A stretch of DNA of 28,202 nt from a virus. A model generated the notes under the pieces. It worked only from the letters and a program-made list of their open reading frames with translations. It ran no database searches and was not told the DNA's origin. This document shows, piece after piece, positions 1 through 5,874 of the stretch. Position 1 is the stretch's first letter; each line of letters begins with the position of its first letter. The stretch covers positions 1 through 28,202 of IMG/VR virus record IMGVR_UViG_3300011115_000048; one strand, 5' to 3'. Made by a program: the position numbers and the translations under genes.

Positions 1-1
1 G

Positions 2-427
2 CATACAAAGCTTGTCAATATCGCTAAGAAAGACAGAAAACTTACCATGCCTACAGGAAGAGTCTATAACTTCAAACCAGACATCAAAGGTGATAGGATT
101 ACCTGGCCTCGAACAAAAATACTCAATTATCCTGTGCAAGGATTAGGTGCTGACCTTATGGCAATTGCAAGGGTATCTCTACGCAATAGGTTAAAAGATA
201 AAAAAGGTGTCTTCTTAGTTAATACAGTGCATGACTCTATCATTTTAGATTTTGATGATAAAGTCTGGGACACTACAGAGTTAGTAACAATCGTAGACAA
301 ATGTTTTAATGATGTTCCTGCTAACTTTAAAAGAATGTTTGGTGTAGATTTTAATTTACCAATGCGAGTTGACTGTGAAGTTGGTTCTGATTGGGGGAAT
401 ATGAATAAAGTTGTACTAAACAGTTGA
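2..427 (+). CDS. DNA polymerase, family A (T7/Pol I type), C-terminal part only
   Basis: Replicative phage DNA polymerase; only the last ~141 codons lie in the window, and the frame is open back to base 2 with no start. Visible motifs are LNYPVQGLGADLM, the helix before the active site as in Pol I/T7 gp5 (usually NYPIQG-type), and VNTVHDSIILD, which is motif C carrying the metal-binding Asp of the palm. Motif C is normally HDE in this family; here the third residue is Ser. The protein ends with DWGNMNKVVLNS, and its TGA stop lies inside the -35 hexamer of the ssb promoter. Family assignment is strong from the two motifs. Any N-terminal 3'-5' exonuclease domain lies outside the window, so it is unknown whether the separate exonuclease at 2717 replaces or adds to it. 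Confidence 0.93.
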   Translation, partial: HTKLVNIAKKDRKLTMPTGRVYNFKPDIKGDRITWPRTKILNYPVQGLGADLMAIARVSLRNRLKDKKGVFLVNTVHDSIILDFDDKVWDTTELVTIVDKCFNDVPANFKRMFGVDFNLPMRVDCEVGSDWGNMNKVVLNS

Positions 428-451
428 CATATCCTGTAGATATGTTATAAT
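424..451 (+). promoter_or_regulatory. Consensus sigma70 promoter with extended -10, upstream of ssb
   Basis: TTGACA at 424-429, a 16-bp spacer, and TATAAT at 446-451, preceded by TGT (443-445), which makes an extended -10. Both hexamers match the consensus at all six positions. The predicted start is near 458, about 22 bases ahead of the ssb ATG, leaving room for the ribosome binding site AAGGA (471-475). The -35 contains the polymerase stop codon. It points to transcription by host RNA polymerase. Confidence 0.88.
427..445. promoter_or_regulatory. Operator-like inverted repeat inside the ssb promoter
   Basis: ACATATC (427-433), five bases CTGTA, then GATATGT (439-445): two perfect 7-bp arms, 19 bp in total. 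The dyad fills the spacer between -35 and -10, sharing ACA with the -35 and TGT with the extended -10. A dimeric regulator bound here would block polymerase. That role is inferred; no regulator gene is visible in the window. Confidence 0.5.
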
Positions 452-480
452 ATTATTACCAATGTGAGAAAAGGATTCAT

Positions 481-1017
481 ATGCAAATTACAGTTATTGA
501 TGTTGGTACACCTAATACCCACGCTGGTGCAGGTGGACGTAGTTATCAGTCTATTGAAGTAACATACAAGAGTACTGATGGTAAAGTAGCAAGTAAGAAA
601 CTAATGTCGTTTAGTAATCCTAGTATTTTTAATACAGCAAAGGCTTGGACTAAAGGGCAGGAAGTAAATGTCATTACTCAGAAGGATGATAAAGGGTATT
701 GGCAGTGGACAGGTTTAGACGTAACAGGAGAATCAACAGTGGCAGATAGTAAACCAACAGCTTCAACAAGTGCAGGTGGCGGTACACGAGTAGCAGGTAG
801 TAACTACGAAACTAAAGAAGAACGAGCACAACGTCAAGTGTACATTGTTCGGCAGTCTAGTATTAGTGCAGCAGTTGCAACATTGACAGCAGGTGCTAAG
901 GCTCCTCCTTCTCAAGATGAAATCTTAAAGTTAGCACGATCATTTGAAGCTCATGTATTTGCTGCTCCATCTGCATTAGATCAGCTGGTAGATTTCGATA
1001 GTGACATCCCAGAATAA
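481..1017 (+). CDS. ssb: Single-stranded DNA-binding protein
   Basis: 178 aa, about the size of bacterial SSB. The first ~105 residues are rich in predicted beta strands with aromatic residues (SYQSIEVTY, GYWQWTGLDV), consistent with an OB fold coating ssDNA at replication forks. A Ser/Thr/Gly-rich linker (~85-105) follows, then a helical section (EERAQRQVYIVRQSSI), and an acidic tip DFDSDIPE that closely resembles the SSB partner-docking tail DDDIPF, except that the last residue is Glu instead of Phe. It is preceded by AAGGA five bases from the ATG and by a consensus promoter, and is the first gene of the downstream operon. SSB is called from tail, size and position next to DNA polymerase. 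No close homologue is named here. Confidence 0.82.
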   Translation: MQITVIDVGTPNTHAGAGGRSYQSIEVTYKSTDGKVASKKLMSFSNPSIFNTAKAWTKGQEVNVITQKDDKGYWQWTGLDVTGESTVADSKPTASTSAGGGTRVAGSNYETKEERAQRQVYIVRQSSISAAVATLTAGAKAPPSQDEILKLARSFEAHVFAAPSALDQLVDFDSDIPE

Positions 1018-1027
1018 AAAATTAGAT

Positions 1028-1062
1028 TGGATACGAGTAGTAGAAATTATTACTTGTATCCA
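1028..1062 (+). other. Strong RNA hairpin between ssb and the next gene
   Basis: A 15-bp stem (1028-1042 with 1048-1062) closes a 5-base loop GAAAT. Two of the pairs (1035/1055 and 1040/1050) are G-U wobbles that pair only in plus-strand RNA, so the structure makes sense as RNA read rightward. No T-run follows, so it is not a normal terminator. Possible roles are an RNase III processing site or a 3' stabiliser for ssb mRNA. Confidence 0.7.
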
Positions 1063-1091
1063 TATTATCCTTAATGTATGGAGGCACTGGT

Positions 1092-1211
1092 ATGATTGAG
1101 TATTTATTGTGTTATAGTTTTGCTTTTGGTTTAGGTTTTGTTTTTGGGTATATTGTTTCTATTCTTGTTGAGGGTGCTCTTAATAAAGTGATTGGTGATT
1201 CTAAGTTATGA
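1092..1211 (+). CDS. Small single-pass membrane protein, unknown function (39 aa)
   Basis: 39 codons: a short start MIEY, one hydrophobic segment (residues ~5-26, including GLGFVFGY with small-residue packing spacing), then a short polar tail ending NKVIGDSKL. The start is supported by GGAGG at 1080-1084, seven bases from the ATG, and the stop overlaps the exonuclease start as ATGA (1208-1211), a typical coupled junction. Codons are strikingly T-rich (many TTT, GGT and TTG), as expected for a membrane segment. I do not recognise the family. It could anchor a replication protein or act on host physiology; neither is shown. Confidence 0.72.
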   Translation: MIEYLLCYSFAFGLGFVFGYIVSILVEGALNKVIGDSKL

Positions 1212-1912
1212 TTGCATTAATTGATATGGATTTAGTGGTTTTTCGTTGTGCTGCGTCAGCAGAGAACGAAGACTTTGAGATTGCAAAATACAGGGCTAAT
1301 GAACTACTAGACAATATCATTATGAAGACTGAAGCTACTGAGTATCGTGCCTTCATTACTAATAAGGTTAACTTTAGGAAGACTATCTACCCTGAGTATA
1401 AGGCGAACCGAACTGCTGCGAAGCCTCGTCACTTAAGGGCGCTACAGGACTACGCCCTTGAGATGATGAGTGCTGAAGTGGCTGATGAGGGCTATGAAGC
1501 TGACGACATGATGGGAATTTTCCAAGATACTGATGGCTTAACTACTACAATTTGTTCTTTAGATAAAGACTTACTACAAGTAGCAGGTAATCATTATCAA
1601 TGGGCAATAGGTACAAGCACTTGGTCTAAACCTGATACTTATATAGTGCAATCAGAGTTAGAAGGATTACGACTTTTCTATGAGCAGTGCTTAAAGGGAG
1701 ATCGTTCAGATAATGTTAAAGGTATCGATGGCATTGGTCCTAAGAAAGCTACCAAACTATTAGCTGGGTGTTCTTCTGAAAAAGAAATGCTAAGTTCTGT
1801 AAGACAAGCTTACTTAAATGATGATGAATTCTTAATGAATGCACGTTGTCTTTGGGTACTACGGTCTGATAGAAAAGATTATTTAGATAGATATAAGGAA
1901 CTTACAACTTAA
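1208..1912 (+). CDS. 5'-3' exonuclease of the FEN/PIN family
   Basis: 234 aa. It removes nucleotides from 5' ends or flaps, as phage T5 D15 and T7 gp6 do: primer removal and host DNA degradation. The family motifs appear in order: N-terminal ALIDMDL with two acidic residues (D6, D8); basic YKANR (~64-68) in the arch region; EGYEADDMM (~96-104) and SLDKDLLQV (~117-125) supplying metal-binding Asp/Glu; and KGDRSDNVKGIDGIGPKKA (~163-181), the helix-3-turn-helix that grips duplex DNA and includes another Asp pair. The start overlaps the 39-aa gene as ATGA, and the stop overlaps endonuclease I as TAATG. All expected acidic residues are present, so an active enzyme is likely. Confidence 0.92.
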   Translation: MIALIDMDLVVFRCAASAENEDFEIAKYRANELLDNIIMKTEATEYRAFITNKVNFRKTIYPEYKANRTAAKPRHLRALQDYALEMMSAEVADEGYEADDMMGIFQDTDGLTTTICSLDKDLLQVAGNHYQWAIGTSTWSKPDTYIVQSELEGLRLFYEQCLKGDRSDNVKGIDGIGPKKATKLLAGCSSEKEMLSSVRQAYLNDDEFLMNARCLWVLRSDRKDYLDRYKELTT

Positions 1913-2295
1913 TGCCTGTTTTCAAAAGTAAACTAGAAGAACGAGTCTGGGCTGTACTTAAGGATAACTTTCCTGAGACTAAGTATGAGCCCGACAAGTT
2001 TAAATATGTTCAACCAGCTGTAGATAGAACCTATACTCCTGATTTTAAAACAGGTAGAAAGAAACTCTATCTAGAAGCTAAAGGAAAATTAGACTTAGAT
2101 ACACGTAAGAAGATGTTATGGTTTAAAGAAAGTAATCCTGATATTAGAATTATCTTTCTATTCCAAAACGCAGATAATAAGATTACTAAAAGAAGCAAGA
2201 CCACATATGGTATGTGGGCTGAAGAAAATGGGTTTGAATGGTTAGATTTTAGAAAGGATTGGCTAAGTGCTTATAAAAAATTGTACGCAAAATAA
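1912..2295 (+). CDS. Endonuclease I, Holliday junction resolvase (T7 gp3 type)
   Basis: 127 aa, close to T7 gp3 (149 aa). It cuts four-way and branched DNA in concatemers and helps break down host DNA. It has a PD-(D/E)xK fold: Glu9/Glu10 in the first helix, Asp44 in YTPDF, then Glu55-Ala-Lys57 in YLEAKG, matching the Glu/Asp/Glu/Lys set of gp3. The N-terminal FKSKLEERVW and the later FLFQNADNKI and TYGMWAEENGFEW are also characteristic of the family. The ATG shares one base with the exonuclease stop (TAATG). The product presumably acts as an intertwined dimer, as gp3 does (family knowledge). Confidence 0.93.
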   Translation: MPVFKSKLEERVWAVLKDNFPETKYEPDKFKYVQPAVDRTYTPDFKTGRKKLYLEAKGKLDLDTRKKMLWFKESNPDIRIIFLFQNADNKITKRSKTTYGMWAEENGFEWLDFRKDWLSAYKKLYAK

Positions 2296-2461
2296 GGATG
2301 GTTCTCTTGATTTTGATTTTCACGTAGATGAACCTGAGGCAGCATTCTTGATGGACTATGCAATTAAGTCTTTGATTCATCATGGTATTATTAACGTAGC
2401 AACTGATGAGATTGAACAAGAATTAGAATTATTTAAAGCTAAAGGTGGAGTTCCTAGCTAA
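2267..2461 (+). CDS. Hypothetical small protein (64 aa), GTG start
   Basis: 64 aa, mildly acidic: SLDFDFHVDEPEAAFLMDY followed by a helical part ending ELELFKAKGGVPS. There is no ATG; GTG at 2267 is supported by AAGGA (2254-2258) eight bases upstream, both inside the 3' end of endonuclease I, giving a 29-base overlap. The stop overlaps the next ATG (TAATG). I do not recognise the family. Its position within the nuclease operon suggests a DNA-metabolism accessory role, by context only. Confidence 0.7.
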   Translation: MLIKNCTQNKDGSLDFDFHVDEPEAAFLMDYAIKSLIHHGIINVATDEIEQELELFKAKGGVPS

Positions 2462-2724
2462 TGGAAATAAACCTAAAGCAATTAGATTATTACCATCCCT
2501 TGCGTAATGCTACTCTAATTGATATAGGTGCAAAGTATAGGACAGCAGGAAGCTTAACATGGTTTTCTGTTCGTCCAGCTTTTGCAATAGCAACTAAAAC
2601 TTATAATCAATTAGGTGGACCTTGGTTAGTAGATGATTGGGTAGCTACTAAATATTCAGAAGACTGGGATAATCCTGATAGACAATGGGCAGTAGCTCAG
2701 AATGGGAATGTAGGATATGGCTAA
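2461..2724 (+). CDS. Hypothetical protein, aromatic-rich (87 aa)
   Basis: 87 aa with many Trp and Tyr residues (SLTWFSVRPAF, GGPWLVDDWVATKY, SEDWDN, RQWAVAQ). There is no signal peptide or membrane segment. It begins on the TAATG junction with the previous gene; a GGTGGAG purine stretch at 2444-2450 lies about ten bases ahead. Its end overlaps the exonuclease start by 8 bases. No known domain is recognised. Its tight position between two nuclease genes makes it a real gene, but function is unknown. Confidence 0.68.
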   Translation: MEINLKQLDYYHPLRNATLIDIGAKYRTAGSLTWFSVRPAFAIATKTYNQLGGPWLVDDWVATKYSEDWDNPDRQWAVAQNGNVGYG

Positions 2725-3466
2725 GATTTTATTATTAGATATTGAAACAAGTCCTAACACAGCTCATGTATGGGGCATTTGGCAACAGAACGTAGGTATC
2801 AATCAACTTCTAGAGTCGTCTTATACAATGTGCTTTGCAGCTAAGTGGTTAGGTGATAAGAAGATGCACTTCAACAGTGTATTTAATTCTTCTAGAGAAG
2901 AGATGTTAATTCAAATTCATACTCTTATTGATGAAGCAGATGCAGTAATTCACTACAACGGTACTAAGTTTGATATGCCAACTCTTAATAAAGAGTTTCT
3001 ACTAATGGGATTACCTCCTCCTAGTCCAGTAAAGCATATTGATTTACTTCAAGTAGCTAAGAAACAATTCCGATTTGTTTCTAATAAACTTGACTATGTG
3101 TCACAAGCATTAGGGTTAGGTAAGAAGACAGAGCATATGGGTCATGATCTTTGGATCCAATGTATGGCTAACAATCCTAAAGCATGGGCTTTAATGGAAG
3201 AGTATAACAAGAATGACGTTGTTCTTCTAGAAAAAGTATATGAAAAATTTAAACCTTGGATTAAACATCACATTAACTTATCCATCTTTAACGAAGATGA
3301 GTTAGTTTGTCCTAACTGTGGTGGTAATCATTATCAGAAACGTGGCTATGCTATTACTACAGCAAGTAAATTCCAACGTTTCCAATGTAATGGTTGTGGT
3401 AATTGGTTCCGAGGTAATAAAAACTTACGTAATAGTGAAGTAGAAAGGGTAGTTAATGTCATCTAA
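2717..3466 (+). CDS. DEDDy-type 3'-5' exonuclease (RNase H-like) with C-terminal zinc ribbon
   Basis: 249 aa. The exonuclease core covers residues ~1-175: LLLDIETSP with D8/E10 (motif I), HYNGTKFDMP with D86 (motif II), and EEYNKNDVVLL with Y163 and D167 (YxxxD, motif III), the DEDDy layout of proofreading exonucleases. After a linker come C198-x2-C201 and C224-x2-C227 (CPNCGG ... CNGCGNW), a zinc ribbon likely to bind nucleic acid or a partner. The GGGAA at 2704-2708 is better spaced for the start than the nearby AGGAT. The 3' end overlaps the DUF3310 gene. It may proofread or recycle DNA; the substrate is not evident from sequence. Confidence 0.87.
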   Translation: MAKILLLDIETSPNTAHVWGIWQQNVGINQLLESSYTMCFAAKWLGDKKMHFNSVFNSSREEMLIQIHTLIDEADAVIHYNGTKFDMPTLNKEFLLMGLPPPSPVKHIDLLQVAKKQFRFVSNKLDYVSQALGLGKKTEHMGHDLWIQCMANNPKAWALMEEYNKNDVVLLEKVYEKFKPWIKHHINLSIFNEDELVCPNCGGNHYQKRGYAITTASKFQRFQCNGCGNWFRGNKNLRNSEVERVVNVI

Positions 3467-3683
3467 AGCTTTAGAAGTACAGATTGGAGGAGATCACTAT
3501 AAAGGATTTAAAATCCAACCTGTAGAGTTCTGCTTTATAAACAATATTCCTTACCTTGAGTCAACTGCAATTAAGTATTTATGTAGATGGCGCAATAAGG
3601 GAGGAGTTCAAGACTTAGATAAGGCAATTCATTTTATTCAATTACTAAAAGACTTTGAAAATGTTAACCTTAAACGAGCTTAA
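3456..3683 (+). CDS. DUF3310 protein (related to T7 gp1.7 nucleotide kinase domain)
   Basis: 75 aa, essentially the DUF3310 domain alone: IGGDHYKGFKIQPVEFC, then NNIPYLESTAIKYLCRWRN and GGVQDLDKAIHFIQLL. In T7 the same domain is in gp1.7, reported as a dGMP/dTMP kinase; the full gp1.7 is longer, so catalysis here is uncertain. AAAGGG sits about six bases before the ATG, and the gene overlaps the exonuclease by 11 bases. Beside a ribonucleotide reductase gene, a role in dNTP supply is plausible. Confidence 0.85.
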   Translation: MSSKALEVQIGGDHYKGFKIQPVEFCFINNIPYLESTAIKYLCRWRNKGGVQDLDKAIHFIQLLKDFENVNLKRA

Positions 3684-3852
3684 AGAAAAAATCATTGAAC
3701 AAATCAATGAAGTCGATTTCATCGACTTACTAAACCTAACAACAGAAGATTTAGTAAATGCTTTTGAGGACAAAGTCCTCGATAACATTGACAAAGTCAC
3801 TAAAGAATTATATTTAGGACTAGATGATGAAGAAACTGATTTGATTGATTAA
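3661..3852 (+). CDS. Hypothetical acidic protein (63 aa)
   Basis: 63 aa, mostly predicted alpha-helix, strongly acidic at the end (LGLDDEETDLID). It begins inside the last codons of the DUF3310 gene. A TTG six bases further upstream (3655) would add Met-Lys, but the ATG at 3661 is the simpler start; the ribosome binding site is weak (AAAAGA), so translation probably depends on coupling with DUF3310. No family recognised. Its charge resembles DNA mimics, but many small phage proteins are acidic, so I do not assign a function. Confidence 0.65.
   Translation: MLTLNELKEKIIEQINEVDFIDLLNLTTEDLVNAFEDKVLDNIDKVTKELYLGLDDEETDLID
3788..3814 (+). promoter_or_regulatory. Possible promoter for tRNA-Arg and ribonucleotide reductase
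   Basis: A perfect TTGACA (3788-3793), a 15-bp spacer, then TATATT (3809-3814; five of six consensus bases). The predicted start near 3821 is about 38 bases before the tRNA. It lies inside a coding region and the spacer is short, so it is only a candidate. Confidence 0.3.
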
Positions 3853-3858
3853 GAATTA

Positions 3859-3935
3859 CTGCCTATAGCTCAACTGGATAGAGCAACGGATTTCTACTCC
3901 GTAGGTTGGGGGTTCGACTCCCTCTAGGCAGACCA
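3859..3935 (+). tRNA. tRNA-Arg (anticodon TCT)
   Basis: 77 bases fold as a complete cloverleaf: acceptor stem 3859-3865 with 3925-3931 (7 perfect pairs), D stem GCTC/GAGC, anticodon stem ACGGA/TCCGT perfect around loop TTTCTAC with anticodon TCT at 3893-3895, five-base variable loop, and T stem with loop TTCGACT. Discriminator A3932 is followed by an encoded CCA (3933-3935). The D loop carries GGA, supplying the A20 identity base of bacterial tRNA-Arg. It reads AGA and probably AGG. It sits in the plus-strand operon just before ribonucleotide reductase, so it is presumably cut from the operon transcript. Confidence 0.96.
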
Positions 3936-3983
3936 CTTACTATGGTCGGTCATACATATAAATAAATAAATAGAAAGAGACAC

Positions 3984-5861
3984 ATGGAATTACCTTCATT
4001 ATATCAATCCATTATTCATAGAAGCAGATACTCAAGGTTCAATCCTGAATTATCTAAACGTGAATCATGGGAACAAACAGTTACACGACTTACAGACTAC
4101 CTACATACTAAGCTAGGCGATAAAGTAGAAGCAGTAGAGATGAATGAATTGCGAGAAGCCATTCTAAATCTAGAAGTTATGCCTTCTATGCGATTATTAA
4201 TGACTGCAGGTGAAGCTTGTGAACGAGATAACATTTCAGCTTACAACTGTTCATACTTAGCAGTAAATAATAAACGTGCATTCAGTGAAGCATTATATAT
4301 TCTTATGAATGGTACAGGTGTAGGCTTCTCTTGTGAACGTCAAGAAATTACTAAACTACCTGCTATCCCTGAGAAACTTAGAAAGGTAGATGATGTCATC
4401 GTTGTACAAGACAGCAAAATCGGATGGGCAAAAGCCTTCAAAAAACTTCTCTCTTCTTTGTGGGAAGGAGATATCCCTGAGGTTGATTACTCAAAGGTTC
4501 GACCAGCTGGAGCAAGACTTAAAACTTTTGGTGGAAGAGCATCAGGACCTGAACCTCTTAAGAGACTCTTTGACTTCACGGTTAACACATTTACAGAAGC
4601 TAGTGGACGAAAACTAACTTCTTTAGAAGTACATGATATTATGTGTATGATTGGTGAGATTGTAGTAGTAGGTGGTGTACGTCGTTCAGCACTCATCTCT
4701 CTATCTAATCTTACAGATCGTAGAATGCGTGAAGCTAAAATGGGAGCTTGGTATGTTGATAACCCTCATCGAGGACTTGCAAACAATTCAGTTGCGTACA
4801 CAGAGAAGCCAGACAGTGAGACTTTCATGGAAGAATGGTTGTCTTTGGTTAAGTCCAAATCAGGTGAACGAGGAATGTTTAATCGAGTTGCTGCTCAAAC
4901 TCAAGCTGCTAAATGGGGTAGACGTAGTCCATTTCACAGCTACGGAACTAATCCATGCTCAGAGATTATCCTTCGTGATAAACAGTTCTGCAACCTTACG
5001 GAAGTGGTTGTACGGAAAGAAGATAACTATGAGTCTCTAGCTAAGAAAGTTCGATTAGCTACTATCCTAGGTACTGTTCAATCTACACTAACTAACTTTG
5101 GTTTCTTAAGTGAAGACTGGAAAAAGAATACAGAAGAAGAACGTTTACTTGGTGTATCTCTAACAGGTATTATGGATTGTAAATTTACTATTAATCCTGA
5201 CGCAGATTTACTAGATAAACTACGTAGGGTAGCTCGAGGAACTAATGAAGAACTTGCTGAAAAACTTGGTATTCCTGCTTCTGCTTCTATCACTTGTATT
5301 AAGCCTTCAGGTACAGTCTCTCAGTTGGTGGACAGTGCTAGTGGCATTCACGCTAGACATAATGATTTTTATATTCGACGCATTCGTATGGATAAGAAAG
5401 ATCCGATCTACACGTACTTAAAGGATAAAGGTGTTCCAGTAGAAGATGAAGCATATCGTCCTGACTCTACTGCAGTATTTAGCTTCCCTATGCAAGCTCC
5501 TGAAGGTGCAATCACTAGAGACGTTATGACTGCAATTGAACAGTTAGAACTATGGTTGATTTATCAACGTCATTGGTGTGAACACAAACCATCAGTAACT
5601 ATTACAGTTAAAGATGATGAGTGGCCTGAAGTAGGTGCTTGGGTATGGAAACACTTTGATGAGATTAGTGGTGTATCATTCTTACCACATTCTAATCATA
5701 CATATCAACAAGCTCCTTATGAAGATATCACTAAAGAACAGTATGAAGTTCTGCTAAAAGAAATGCCAACTGATATTGATTGGTCTGACTTTGTTGAAAC
5801 AGATGACAATACAGAAGGTGCTCAACAATTAGCATGTGTTTCTGGAGCATGTGAGATCTAA
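3984..5861 (+). CDS. Class II (adenosylcobalamin-dependent) ribonucleotide reductase, monomeric type
   Basis: 625 aa. It reduces ribonucleotides to deoxyribonucleotides with a thiyl radical generated from coenzyme B12, supplying dNTPs without a separate radical subunit. The active-site set resembles Lactobacillus leichmannii RTPR: Cys89 (YNCSYLAV) and Cys336 (QFCNLTE) as the redox pair, the radical cysteine and partner Glu in NPCSEII (C325, E327), and a C-terminal shuttle pair C618-x4-C623 (CVSGAC). The CIKPSGTVSQL and GGVRRSALI stretches are also typical. No NrdB-like gene is seen nearby. Phages of the SIO1/cobavirus group carry such an enzyme. Ribosome binding is via AGAAAGAGA just before the ATG, after an AT-rich leader of repeated TAAA units. 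All catalytic residues are present. Confidence 0.95.
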   Translation: MELPSLYQSIIHRSRYSRFNPELSKRESWEQTVTRLTDYLHTKLGDKVEAVEMNELREAILNLEVMPSMRLLMTAGEACERDNISAYNCSYLAVNNKRAFSEALYILMNGTGVGFSCERQEITKLPAIPEKLRKVDDVIVVQDSKIGWAKAFKKLLSSLWEGDIPEVDYSKVRPAGARLKTFGGRASGPEPLKRLFDFTVNTFTEASGRKLTSLEVHDIMCMIGEIVVVGGVRRSALISLSNLTDRRMREAKMGAWYVDNPHRGLANNSVAYTEKPDSETFMEEWLSLVKSKSGERGMFNRVAAQTQAAKWGRRSPFHSYGTNPCSEIILRDKQFCNLTEVVVRKEDNYESLAKKVRLATILGTVQSTLTNFGFLSEDWKKNTEEERLLGVSLTGIMDCKFTINPDADLLDKLRRVARGTNEELAEKLGIPASASITCIKPSGTVSQLVDSASGIHARHNDFYIRRIRMDKKDPIYTYLKDKGVPVEDEAYRPDSTAVFSFPMQAPEGAITRDVMTAIEQLELWLIYQRHWCEHKPSVTITVKDDEWPEVGAWVWKHFDEISGVSFLPHSNHTYQQAPYEDITKEQYEVLLKEMPTDIDWSDFVETDDNTEGAQQLACVSGACEI

Positions 5862-5874
5862 TATGGAGAAACGT

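Noticed and set aside
3859-3935. tRNA gene as a phage attachment site
   Set aside because: No integrase, excisionase or repressor gene in the window; gene content is that of a lytic phage.
3931-3947. GACCA-CTTACTA-TGGTC small stem including the tRNA CCA end
   Set aside because: Five pairs with a 7-base loop are weak and would compete with tRNA folding; no support for function.
4390-5293. Several open frames in other frames or on the other strand within the ribonucleotide reductase gene
   Set aside because: All are fully inside the reductase coding frame, lack ribosome binding sites and show no recognisable product.
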